Assembly: GCF_001514535.1 (NCBI RefSeq)
Contig: NZ_BCNO01000003.1
Coordinates: forward strand, 253,580-295,075
Length of the DNA: 41,496 bases
From: Thermodesulfovibrio aggregans
Lineage (GTDB): Bacteria > Nitrospirota > Thermodesulfovibrionia > Thermodesulfovibrionales > Thermodesulfovibrionaceae
Direction: 5' to 3'
Part shown: positions 15,401 through 23,813 of the stretch, one piece after another
Layout: each line of letters opens with the position of its first letter
Numbering within the stretch: the stretch's first letter is position 1
Notes under the pieces: generated by a model
The model's input: only the letters and a program-made list of their open reading frames with translations
The model's database searches: none
Told to the model about the DNA's origin: nothing
Program-made: the position numbers and the translations under genes

Positions 15401-16631
15401 TTTCAAAAATTGTGTCAATGTTTCTGTCATAATGAACAGCACCTCGTGCATGGGCTGTTATCTCATTCTTTACCACATCGGCACCTACAAAATCAGCAAT
15501 CATGTAGCGACCAGAACCTGTTACACCAACACCTTTTATCCTTATATCAGGGAATTCCATGCCTATCTCACTCAAACCTCTTTTTACTGCATCAATTGGC
15601 TTTCCAGCAGTAGGAAGATATCTTTTTGTGATAAGCTCTCCATTTTCATCTATAAGAACAATATTTGTGCTTACAGAGCCCACATCAATACCAAGATAAG
15701 CCTGCTCTGGTGCAATAGAAATTTTTTCTTTGTATAAATCTTCCTTTTCACTTCCTGAAACAACAGAGTTTGAAAGAGGTGGAAGTCCATATTCTATCTC
15801 TGCCTTTATCGTTCCCAGTTTTTCAATGATTTCATCATTTAAAAACACTTCGCTACTCTGAGCTTTCAGGGCAGCACCAATTGCACCGGTTACCTCAAAA
15901 TGCTCTGGTATGAGTATTTCATCTATGCCCAAAACCTTTTTAAATGCCCTTATCATTCCCTTATTTGCTGCAACACCACCCTGAAAAGAGACTTCTTTCT
16001 GAAGAGCTCTACCTTTAAACATTGTTGCCTTGAAGTTTCTTGCAAGGGCAAAACACAAACCTGCAATTATGTCTTCTACTGGAGTTGCTATCTGCTGAAG
16101 ATGAATCATGTCTGACTTGGCAAATACACTGCATCTGCCTGCAATCTTTGAAGGTCTTTTTGATTTTAAAGCGAGCTCGCTGAACTCTTGTATTGTAAGT
16201 CCAAGTCTTTCTGCCTGTTGCTCAAGAAAAGAGCCTGTTCCTGCTGCGCATATGCTATTAAGGGAAAAATCTCTGATTCTTCCTCCTCTGTCAAGGAAAA
16301 TGAGCTTTGAATCTTCTCCACCAATCTCAATAATTGTTCTTACCTGAGGATAGAAAAATGATGTTGCTGTTGCCTGTGACAAAATCTCATTTACATAAGG
16401 CGCACCAACAGTTTTTGCAATAAATCTTCCTGATACACCTGTAAAACAAAGCTTTATGCTTCCATATCGGGAAAGTATTTCTTTGAGTATTTTTGAAACA
16501 ACCTCAGCGGGTTTTCCTAAATGTTTTAAATAGAGCTTTTCCCGAATTCTGAAATCGTTATCAAGAACTGCTATCTTGGCAGTTTCGCTTCCTACATCAA
16601 TACCAAGATAAAGCTCAGAAGCCATACTCAC
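12477..16631 (-). CDS. Fused acyl-CoA dehydratase activase / HgdB-like protein (1384 aa)
   Basis: Two ASKHA ATPase domains of the BadF/BadG/BcrA/BcrD (HgdC) type come first, at about 5-265 and 310-580. Each has a phosphate-1 motif (YLGIDVGS) and the two cysteines that hold a [4Fe-4S] cluster in HgdC (SICAAGTGSF with GRCSVF; KACAAGTGSF with ERCTVF). A cysteine cluster follows at about 610-640 (CKGCPNYC ... GGRC), then a DUF2229 region (SEACFPLKVAYGHV) and HgdB-like segments (NFSCGPDSF, GGECFPYVVTLGDML, GAGPCRFGQY, MPFGCMPGAIV). Enzymes of this class use ATP to push electrons to very low potential for 2-hydroxyacyl-CoA dehydration or double-cubane-cluster reductions. The true substrate is unknown. 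The start is GTG 16631 or ATG 16625; it overlaps the ubiD stop. Confidence 0.88.
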   Translation of the reverse strand: MSMASELYLGIDVGSETAKIAVLDNDFRIREKLYLKHLGKPAEVVSKILKEILSRYGSIKLCFTGVSGRFIAKTVGAPYVNEILSQATATSFFYPQVRTIIEIGGEDSKLIFLDRGGRIRDFSLNSICAAGTGSFLEQQAERLGLTIQEFSELALKSKRPSKIAGRCSVFAKSDMIHLQQIATPVEDIIAGLCFALARNFKATMFKGRALQKEVSFQGGVAANKGMIRAFKKVLGIDEILIPEHFEVTGAIGAALKAQSSEVFLNDEIIEKLGTIKAEIEYGLPPLSNSVVSGSEKEDLYKEKISIAPEQAYLGIDVGSVSTNIVLIDENGELITKRYLPTAGKPIDAVKRGLSEIGMEFPDIRIKGVGVTGSGRYMIADFVGADVVKNEITAHARGAVHYDRNIDTIFEIGGQDSKYIRIKNGEVIDFEMNKACAAGTGSFIEEQADKLGISLEEFQSLAFASKRPCRLGERCTVFMENSLVINLHKGARKEDIVAGLCYSIVENYINRVVAGKPIGKRVFFQGGVAFNKAVQAAFENFLKAKVDSEIELIIPPHHEVMGAIGAALIARDSMKNGKVSKFKGFSLKDRQYSIYSFECKGCPNYCEINRVKIEGEETQLFYGGRCERYEKQDNTSRLPDPVKLREELLWKAHKEYESTYKDRKAPVIGIPYIFFFHDQLPFWSTFLWELGFNVRVSDKTNKEIINKGVEKVLSEACFPLKVAYGHVADLIEKGVDLIFLPSFINLNIHDEYEKGLACPLVQTIPYVSRKLFKEAKFLIPRIDFSRGFDYLKKELNQAFKGVSPIKNLDSKIEIARQKQREFVKQLQKEGLKLLETAKDKSLGQQSTVVILGRSYNSFDQAVSLDISGKLTRLNVLPIPMDMLPIEGINIKEEWSNLYWRSGQRIIKASKFIHKLDGVYPVFITNFSCGPDSFIINYFKEEMAERPYLILEIDEHSADAGVVTRLEAFIDSVKDRTERERFKKFIPLLIKSSNTDLSKRTIFIPRMSDHAFALKAAFNYCGIDAEVMPPSDKDSVELARKYVSGGECFPYVVTLGDMLKIVFSKDFNPQRTAFFMPSGAGPCRFGQYNVSHRMMLKKLGFESVPVYSPQQDAQFYKDLNIAGGEFSLRAWQGVVAYGLLTKLLLQTRPYEKNKGETEEVYEQYLLKIYDTLKNRNGSIELLLKNMRRDFENIPKYRDKKPLVGIVGEIFVRSHSFSNENLIKRLEALGAEVYLTPIEEWIHYVNKMALRKALIKKDKSAIIKILINKFFQWRVEKKFSSVLRGRLKFLHEPSIKEIFKFASPYVPDSFEGETILSIGKSVDLIRKGVSGIVNAMPFGCMPGAIVTALLRFIHKDYNIPVISLAYDGTNSTVNELWLEAFIETIKT

Positions 16632-18060
16632 GCCATCTTTTTGTTACAAGCTCTTTTATCTCTTCTGCCTGGATTATTTCCTCTGGCCAGTCTCTCATCA
16701 TGCCTTCTTCACGGCTTTTTCGAGTTGCATCAATCCCCATTTTACCGCCAAATCTCGGAAAGCTTGCTGAATGATCAAGCTCATCCACAGGACCCTCTGA
16801 GATTATCACATCTCTACGCCAGTCAACATTATTAAGCACCTTCCATGCAGTAGTTGACAAATCCTGAACATTAACATCTTCATCAACCACAATTATAAGC
16901 TTTGAAAACATCATCTGTCCCATTCCCCATAGCCCGTGAATAACTTTTTTGCCATGTCCTGGATACTGCTTTTTTATTGAAACTATGGCTGCATTATGAA
17001 AAACTCCTTCCATGGGAAGGTTCATATCTACAATTTCAGGAAACTGCATCCTGAGCAAAGGCAGAAAAATTCTCTCAGTTGCCTTTCCCATATAGCAGTC
17101 TTCCATGGGAGGCTTTCCAACAACTGTGGCAGGATATATGGGATCTTTTCTATGGGTAATGCATGTTACATGAAAAACAGGAAATTTATCTACCGGAGAG
17201 TAAAAACCTGTATGATCACCAAAAGGACCTTCATCTCTTAATTCATCGGGCTCTACATAACCTTCAAGAACAATCTCAGCATTTGCAGGCACCTCTATGT
17301 CACAGGTTACACACTTAACCATCTCAACAGGACTTCTCCGTAAGAATCCAGCAAATACCATCTCATCAACTCCGTACGGAAGAGGCGCAGTAGAAGAGTA
17401 AATAACTGCCGGGTCAGAGCCAATGGCAACAGCAACAGGCATTCTTTGACCGAGTTCCTTATATTTTCTGTAATGAGTTGCACCATCTTTATGAATGTGC
17501 CAGTGCATTCCTGTTGTCTTCTCATCATAGACATGCATGCGATACATTCCACAGTTTTGCTTTCCTGTTTCAGGGTCACGGGTAAAAACCATTGGAAAGG
17601 TAATAAATCTTCCGCCATCCTTGGGCCATGTTTTAAGGATAGGAAGTTTGTTCAGGTCCGGCTCATGATTTACTATTTCCTGACAGGGTGCTTTGTTTAC
17701 TCTTTTTGGCAGGTATTTGCTTACCTCAATTAATTCAAAAACAGCCTTTATCTTTTCTTTAAAACTTTTAGGTGGTGTCTGATTTAAGAGCTTTTCTATT
17801 CTTTTTCCTATATCATCAAGGCTTTCAACTTCAAGGGCAAGGCACATTCTTTCAAAAGAGCCAAAAATGTTGGTAACAACAGGGATTGATGAGCCTCTGA
17901 CATTTTCAAAAAACAAAGCCTTTCCGCCATTTGGTGACTTGCACATTCTGTCAGTTATCTCAGCAATCTCAAGAACAGGGTCAACCTCTACTTTGACTCT
18001 GTGAAGAAGCCCTTTGTTTTCAAGAACTTTTATAAATTCTCTTAAATCCCTGTAAGCCAT
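16615..18060 (-). CDS. ubiD: UbiD-family (prenylated-FMN) decarboxylase
   Basis: The 481 residues match UbiD-type reversible decarboxylases, which use prenylated FMN made by UbiX. The conserved Arg-Glu-Asp catalytic set is visible: R174 (MYRMH), E277 and D282 (DEGPFGDHTGFY). A cofactor/metal region TGMHWHIHKDGATHYRKY is at 183-200. The natural substrate may be a quinone precursor or another aromatic/unsaturated acid; sequence alone does not settle this. No ubiX is in the window. It is the first gene of the minus-strand run, overlaps the activase by 17 bases, and has no Shine-Dalgarno sequence. The promoter places the transcript start within about 2 bases of the ATG. Confidence 0.92.
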   Translation of the reverse strand: MAYRDLREFIKVLENKGLLHRVKVEVDPVLEIAEITDRMCKSPNGGKALFFENVRGSSIPVVTNIFGSFERMCLALEVESLDDIGKRIEKLLNQTPPKSFKEKIKAVFELIEVSKYLPKRVNKAPCQEIVNHEPDLNKLPILKTWPKDGGRFITFPMVFTRDPETGKQNCGMYRMHVYDEKTTGMHWHIHKDGATHYRKYKELGQRMPVAVAIGSDPAVIYSSTAPLPYGVDEMVFAGFLRRSPVEMVKCVTCDIEVPANAEIVLEGYVEPDELRDEGPFGDHTGFYSPVDKFPVFHVTCITHRKDPIYPATVVGKPPMEDCYMGKATERIFLPLLRMQFPEIVDMNLPMEGVFHNAAIVSIKKQYPGHGKKVIHGLWGMGQMMFSKLIIVVDEDVNVQDLSTTAWKVLNNVDWRRDVIISEGPVDELDHSASFPRFGGKMGIDATRKSREEGMMRDWPEEIIQAEEIKELVTKRWREYGF

Positions 18061-18061
18061 A

Positions 18062-18098
18062 TAAAGTTATTATCTCTGCAAATGCCACATTATGTCAA
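18062..18098 (-). promoter_or_regulatory. Putative sigma-70 promoter for ubiD (near-leaderless)
   Basis: On the minus strand a perfect -35 TTGACA (18093-18098) and a -10 GATAAT (18069-18074) are separated by 18 bases. The expected start of transcription is near 18062, only one or two bases before the ubiD ATG at 18060, so the mRNA would be essentially leaderless. This fits the missing Shine-Dalgarno sequence. Confidence 0.6.
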
Positions 18099-18123
18099 TT
18101 GATGGAAAAAGATAGATATCTTG

Positions 18124-18153
18124 TTTCCAAAAGCAGAAATAAAAGAGTATAAT
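18124..18153 (+). promoter_or_regulatory. Putative sigma-70 promoter for cheW-MCP
   Basis: A perfect -10 TATAAT lies at 18148-18153, with a weak -35 TTTCCA at 18124-18129 (18-base spacer). The downstream leader of about 38 bases contains GGAGG at 18186-18190 before the GTG start of cheW. It is divergent from the ubiD promoter; no flagellar sigma-28 consensus is seen. Confidence 0.45.
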
Positions 18154-18197
18154 TAGAAAAAAGTTATTAAAACTCAAAGAAAAATGGAGGTGAAAAA

Positions 18198-18716
18198 GTG
18201 GAAACAGCATTGATAGCAAAGGAAGGTAAAATCTCTGAAAAAATGCGGGTGCTTCAACTTGTCACATTCACTCTTGGTGAAGAAGAATACGCCGTTGATA
18301 TTCTAAAGGTGCAGGAAATAAACAGAATGAAGGAAATAACAAAGGTTCCAAATGCACCTTACTATGTTGAAGGAGTTATCAATCTCAGAGGCAAAGTTAT
18401 ACCTGTTGTAAGTCTAAGAAAGTTCTTTGGACTTCCTGAGGAAGAAGACAGAACAAAGCAGAAAATAATGATAATGGATATTCAGGGAACAACAATAGGA
18501 TTAATAGTTGATACTGTATCTGAGGTGCTTCGTATATCATCAGACATTGTTGAACCACCACCTTCAATGACCTATTCTGTGAACTCAGAATTTATCTGGG
18601 GAATTGCCAAACTTGAAGACAGGCTAATTATACTTCTTGATATGGACAGGCTGATAAGCAAGGAAGAATCACAGAGCATGTTAGGAATAACAGAAAAGGC
18701 TGCGATTGAAGAATAA
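18198..18716 (+). CDS. cheW: CheW chemotaxis coupling protein
   Basis: CheW couples chemoreceptors to the CheA kinase. The 172 residues show the CheW fold: LVTFTLGEEEYAVDILKVQEI, the receptor-contact motif VINLRGKVIPVVSLRKFFG, and LIVDTVSEVLRI. A 17-residue leader precedes the domain and a short tail follows. The GTG at 18198 is preceded by GGAGG (7 bases); the ATG at 18184 is in another frame. It is followed 28 bases later by an MCP gene; cheA and the other partners are not in this window. Confidence 0.95.
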   Translation: METALIAKEGKISEKMRVLQLVTFTLGEEEYAVDILKVQEINRMKEITKVPNAPYYVEGVINLRGKVIPVVSLRKFFGLPEEEDRTKQKIMIMDIQGTTIGLIVDTVSEVLRISSDIVEPPPSMTYSVNSEFIWGIAKLEDRLIILLDMDRLISKEESQSMLGITEKAAIEE

Positions 18717-18744
18717 ATAATAAAAAATAGGGAGGGGTGTAAAG

Positions 18745-20364
<1,620 letters not shown>

Positions 20365-20367
20365 TTA

Positions 20368-20395
20368 TTGACAGCTTTGACAATAAATTTATAGA
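20368..20395 (+). promoter_or_regulatory. Putative promoter of the thiSGEC operon
   Basis: TTGACA at 20368-20373 and TATAGA at 20390-20395 are 16 bases apart. The predicted start at about 20402 falls just at the first base pair of the TPP riboswitch. A second TTGACA at 20377-20382 has no good -10. No terminator separates it from the MCP gene, so some read-through is possible. Confidence 0.5.
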
Positions 20396-20403
20396 ATTAA
20401 TTA

Positions 20404-20495
20404 ATCCCTGGGGGAGGTCAGCAGGACCTGAGAGTTCCCGATAAGGGAAGACCCCTTGAACCTGATCCGGGTAATGCCGGCGTAGGGAAAGGGAG
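20404..20495 (+). promoter_or_regulatory. TPP riboswitch (THI element)
   Basis: The region holds the conserved thi-box parts in order: GGGGGAGGTC, then GACCTGAGA (20425-20433, pyrimidine-sensor side), ACCCCTTGAACCTGATC and GGGTAATGCCGGCGTAGGGAA (the last two in the J2-4/P4-P5 pyrophosphate-sensor side). The P1 stem pairs CCCT near 20405-20408 with AGGG near 20483-20486. Thiamine pyrophosphate binding switches off the downstream thiamine biosynthesis genes. The terminator that follows shows that control is at the level of transcription. Confidence 0.96.
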
Positions 20496-20511
20496 AGACT
20501 GAGCTAAAACC

Positions 20512-20546
20512 AGCCTCTATCCTTCAGGGATAGGGGCTTTTTGTTT
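20512..20546 (+). terminator. Riboswitch-controlled intrinsic terminator
   Basis: An 11-base-pair stem (AGCCTCTATCC with GGATAGGGGCT, one G-U pair) closes a 5-base loop and runs straight into TTTTTGTTTT. It lies just after the TPP aptamer and before the thiS RBS (GGAGG from 20548). The segment GGGAGAGACTG at about 20491-20501 can pair with CAGCCTCTATCC, an arrangement expected of an antiterminator when TPP is absent. Confidence 0.88.
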
Positions 20547-20556
20547 TGGAGGTTTT

Positions 20557-20754
20557 ATGAAGATAAGAGTAAATGGCAGTGAGATGGATGTTAAAGCAAC
20601 CACAATTGCAGAGCTATTACAGGAGCTTGAGATAAATCCTCAGAGGGTTGTTGTTGAGGTGAATCTTGAAATAGTCAAGAGAGATAAATTCAACGATTAC
20701 AAAATAAAAGAAGGCGACTCTATTGAGATCGTCAACTTTGTAGGAGGAGGATAA
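20557..20754 (+). CDS. thiS: Sulfur carrier protein ThiS
   Basis: A 65-residue ubiquitin-fold protein ends in the required Gly-Gly (IVNFVGGG). Its C-terminus is adenylated and thiocarboxylated to donate sulfur for the thiazole ring. It lies immediately after the TPP riboswitch terminator and one base before thiG. No thiF (the adenylating enzyme) is linked, so the activating enzyme must be elsewhere, perhaps a MoeB-like protein. Confidence 0.93.
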   Translation: MKIRVNGSEMDVKATTIAELLQELEINPQRVVVEVNLEIVKRDKFNDYKIKEGDSIEIVNFVGGG

Positions 20755-20755
20755 A

Positions 20756-21529
20756 ATGAATGATCCATTAATTATCAGAGGAATTGAGTTTAAGTCTAGG
20801 CTATGGGTTGGAACAGGTAAATATAAAAGTTTTGAGGAAACTGCCCGTGCAATTGAAGCCTCTGGAACAGATGTAGTAACAGTTGCAGTAAGAAGAGTAA
20901 ATATCATTGACCGCTCAAAGGAAAATCTTCTTGATTATATTGATCCCAAGAAATACAAAATTCTTCCAAATACAGCAGGCTGTTACACAGTTGAAGATGC
21001 CCTGAGATACGCAAGACTGGCAAGAGAAGCAGGTGTTTCAGATATGGTAAAGCTTGAAGTAATAGGCGATGAAAAAACCCTTTTCCCTGATGTATGTGGA
21101 CTTCTTAAAGCAACAGAAATTCTTGCAAAAGAAGGCTTTATTGTTTTTCCATATACGAACGACGACCCTGTAACAGCAAAAAGACTTGTTGATGCCGGTG
21201 CTGCTGCAGTGATGCCTCTTGGTGCACCAATTGGCTCAGGACTTGGAATAAGAAATCCCTACAACATAAAGATAATTCTTGAAACAGTTAATGTCCCTGT
21301 TATTGTTGATGCAGGAGTGGGTACAGCCTCTGATGTATCACAGGCAATGGAGCTTGGCTGTGATGCTGTTCTTGTAAATACTGCAATAGCAGGTGCAAAA
21401 GACCCAATAATGATGGCTCAGGCACTTAAGCATGCCTGTATAGCAGGAAGGCTTGCCTATAAGGCTGGAAGAATTCCTAAGAAACTTTATGCTTCCGCAA
21501 GTTCACCCATTGAAGGAATGCTTACATGA
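20756..21529 (+). CDS. thiG: Thiazole synthase ThiG
   Basis: The 257-residue TIM barrel forms the thiazole phosphate from deoxyxylulose 5-phosphate, ThiS thiocarboxylate and an imine of glycine. Key segments are LWVGTGKY at the start, [22 protein letters not shown], the Schiff-base lysine in [22 protein letters not shown] and [18 protein letters not shown]. The length is normal. It overlaps thiE by ATGA. No thiH or thiO, which would supply the imine, is present in the operon. Confidence 0.96.
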   Translation: MNDPLIIRGIEFKSRLWVGTGKYKSFEETARAIEASGTDVVTVAVRRVNIIDRSKENLLDYIDPKKYKILPNTAGCYTVEDALRYARLAREAGVSDMVKLEVIGDEKTLFPDVCGLLKATEILAKEGFIVFPYTNDDPVTAKRLVDAGAAAVMPLGAPIGSGLGIRNPYNIKIILETVNVPVIVDAGVGTASDVSQAMELGCDAVLVNTAIAGAKDPIMMAQALKHACIAGRLAYKAGRIPKKLYASASSPIEGMLT

Positions 21530-22131
21530 AGGTCTATCTCATAGGTGACAGAAAGCTTTTTCCCGATGAAAAAGCTTTTTTAGAGGCAGTTGAGACTGCT
21601 CTTAAGGCAGGAGTTAAGGCTTTTCAGTTAAGGGAAAAGGATTTGACTGTAAGGGAACTCTACTTTCTTGCAAAAAAATTGCGTGAGATAACAAAAAGAA
21701 ATGATGCACTGCTTTTCATAAATGACAGAGTTGACATAGCTTTGGCTGTTGATGCTGATGGAGTTCATCTTCCCAGTAGCGGTTTTCCCGCTCATGTGGT
21801 TAGAAAGGTCTGGAAAGATAGATTTATCATAGGTGTATCAACCCATTCACTTGATGAGGCAAGGGAGGCTTCAGAATGGGCTGATTTTATAACCTTCAGC
21901 CCTGTTTTCCATACTCCATCAAAGGGAAAACCACAGGGAATAGAGAAATTAAAAGAAGTCAAGGAATCTGTTAAATGCAAGGTCTTTGCTCTCGGAGGGA
22001 TTAAGCTTGAAAATGTCAATGAAGTATTGCCCTACTGTGACGGAGTTGCCATGGTAAGTGGTATTTTAGCTCAAAGAGACATTGAAGGAGTGGTGAAAAA
22101 ATTCAATGAAATTTTAGGAGAAAAGCCATGA
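21526..22131 (+). CDS. thiE: Thiamine-phosphate synthase ThiE
   Basis: This enzyme of 201 residues joins the pyrimidine diphosphate and thiazole phosphate to give thiamine phosphate. Motifs are [48 protein letters not shown] and FALGGI. The TenI paralogue is the main alternative, but the phosphate- and pyrimidine-binding residues and the operon context favour ThiE. Start and stop both overlap neighbours by four bases. Confidence 0.9.
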   Translation: MKVYLIGDRKLFPDEKAFLEAVETALKAGVKAFQLREKDLTVRELYFLAKKLREITKRNDALLFINDRVDIALAVDADGVHLPSSGFPAHVVRKVWKDRFIIGVSTHSLDEAREASEWADFITFSPVFHTPSKGKPQGIEKLKEVKESVKCKVFALGGIKLENVNEVLPYCDGVAMVSGILAQRDIEGVVKKFNEILGEKP

Positions 22132-23435
22132 CAAGAGTTGAATTAGCAAAAAAGGGAATAATTACAGATGAGGTAAAAGAGGTCGCAAAAGAAGAAGGTA
22201 TCTCACCTGAAATACTTTCTCAAAATATAGCAGAAGGAAAGGCTGTTATTACGAGGAATATTCTTCACAATATAAAGCCTCTTGGAATAGGAAAGGGTCT
22301 CAGGACAAAGATAAATGCCAATATTGGAACATCCAAAGACAAAACAGACCTTAATGAAGAGCTTGAAAAGCTTGATATAGCTGTCAAATACGGCACAGAT
22401 GCTGTAATGGACCTTTCAACAGGAGGACCTCTTACAGAGATGAGAAGGGCAATTATAAAACATTCTCCCGTAAGTATCGGGACCGTTCCCATTTATGAGG
22501 TTGCTGTAAGGGCAATTGAAAAGTATGGAAGCATTGTGAAGATGACCGCTGATGATATATTTGATGTAATAGAGGAGCATGCAAAGGATGGAGTTGATTT
22601 TGTCACAGTTCACTGTGGTGTTACCATGAAGATTGTTGAGATGCTTAAATCTGGTGAGAGAGTTTTACCAATTGTAAGCAGAGGAGGTTCAATTCTTGCA
22701 GACTGGATATGCTATAATGGCAAAGAAAATCCTCTTTATGAGTATTTTGATAGACTTCTTGCGATTGCAAAAAAGTATGACCTCACCCTCAGTCTTGGAG
22801 ACGGGTTAAGACCTGGCTGTCTTATGGATGCAACAGACAAATATCAGTTGCTTGAACTCATAACCATTGGCAAACTAAAGGACATTGCTGTATCAGAGGG
22901 TGTTCAATGCATAATTGAAGGACCTGGGCATCTTCCCCTAAATCATGTGGAGACAAACATTAAACTACAGAAAAGCATATGCAAGGAAGCTCCTTTTTAT
23001 GTTCTCGGTCCTCTTGTAACAGATTGTGCTATGGGTTATGACCATATCGCTGCTGCAATAGGTGGTGCACTGGCAGGTATGTACGGAGCAGATTTTCTAT
23101 GCTATGTAACACCATCAGAACATATAAGACTTCCAGATAAAGAAGATGTAAAGGAAGGTGTAATTGCTTCAAAGATTGCTGCCCATGCAGCAGACCTTGC
23201 AAAGGGGTTACCGCAGGCATGGCAGAGAGACAACAAAATGGCAGAAGCAAGAAGAAACTTTGACTGGCAGAGTCAGATTGCCCTATCATTTGACCCTGAA
23301 AAGGTGAGATCTATGCGTTCTGAAAGACCTCCTGTTGAAGATGAGAGAGTATGTAGCATGTGCGGGGAATTCTGCGCAATAAAGATCTCAAGAGAGGCAA
23401 TTGAGATAGATGTCAGTTTAAACAGGAATGCCTGA
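22128..23435 (+). CDS. thiC: Phosphomethylpyrimidine synthase ThiC (short form)
   Basis: This radical-SAM enzyme of 435 residues turns aminoimidazole ribotide into hydroxymethylpyrimidine phosphate. It is the short form that lacks the N-terminal domain of the 600-plus-residue proteobacterial type. Recognisable segments are INANIGTSKD, DAVMDLSTGG, PIYEVAVRAIEKYG, FVTVHCGV, SLGDGLRPGC, IEGPGHLPLNHVE and ITPSEH-like VTPSEHIRLP. The C-terminal cluster motif reads CSMCGEFC, that is CX2CX3C, one residue tighter than the common CX2CX4C. It is the last gene before the terminator at 23521. Confidence 0.95.
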   Translation: MTRVELAKKGIITDEVKEVAKEEGISPEILSQNIAEGKAVITRNILHNIKPLGIGKGLRTKINANIGTSKDKTDLNEELEKLDIAVKYGTDAVMDLSTGGPLTEMRRAIIKHSPVSIGTVPIYEVAVRAIEKYGSIVKMTADDIFDVIEEHAKDGVDFVTVHCGVTMKIVEMLKSGERVLPIVSRGGSILADWICYNGKENPLYEYFDRLLAIAKKYDLTLSLGDGLRPGCLMDATDKYQLLELITIGKLKDIAVSEGVQCIIEGPGHLPLNHVETNIKLQKSICKEAPFYVLGPLVTDCAMGYDHIAAAIGGALAGMYGADFLCYVTPSEHIRLPDKEDVKEGVIASKIAAHAADLAKGLPQAWQRDNKMAEARRNFDWQSQIALSFDPEKVRSMRSERPPVEDERVCSMCGEFCAIKISREAIEIDVSLNRNA

Positions 23436-23520
23436 TCATTTCTGCAGTTGGTTTTGTAATGATTAAATTCATAAATGGAGAAAGAGTAAATTCTGGCTCT
23501 GAAACTTTAAATTAAAAACG

Positions 23521-23553
23521 AGGGGCTAAAACAGAGCCCCTGTTTGATTTTTT
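23521..23553 (+). terminator. Intrinsic terminator of the thi operon
   Basis: AGGGGCT (23521-23527) pairs perfectly with AGCCCCT (23535-23541) around the loop AAAACAG, followed by GTTTGATTTTTT. It lies 86 bases after the thiC stop. Confidence 0.88.
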
Positions 23554-23612
23554 AAGAAAACATCTACTTTTACTCTTTATGATAAAATAATAAAAACAGC
23601 GGGGGAAGACCA

Positions 23613-23813
23613 ATGAAGGAAATTAAAATTTTTATTGAAGGTATGAGCTGTGAACACTGTGTTAGAAGAGTTTCTCAGGCTCTTGAAAAAGCTGATGTAA
23701 CAGAAGCAGATGTAAAAATCGGAGAGGCTACTATTGTGTTTGATGAAAATAAAACAAATCTTGAAAGAATAAAAAAAGCCATTGAAGATGCGGGGTATAA
23801 ACTTAGAGATTAA
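23613..23813 (+). CDS. Heavy-metal-associated (HMA) domain protein, CopZ-like
   Basis: This single HMA domain of 66 residues binds a soft metal, probably Cu(I), through the GMSCEHC loop (MxCxxC). The rest follows the ferredoxin-like fold, ending in IKKAIEDAGYKL. It probably acts as a cytosolic copper chaperone; no copper ATPase is nearby, so the metal is inferred from the family. GGGGGAAG lies before the ATG. Its stop codon overlaps that of the convergent pheT at the sequence TTAA. Confidence 0.9.
   Translation: MKEIKIFIEGMSCEHCVRRVSQALEKADVTEADVKIGEATIVFDENKTNLERIKKAIEDAGYKLRD

Noticed and set aside
15171-15737. 188-codon plus-strand frame inside the activase gene
   Set aside because: Low-complexity, Cys/Tyr-rich translation with no domain; antisense shadow of the repeated ATPase coding sequence.
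14500-16600. Duplicated ATPase halves of the activase as a recent tandem duplication
   Set aside because: The two halves share motifs but are clearly diverged, and the same architecture is typical of the family.
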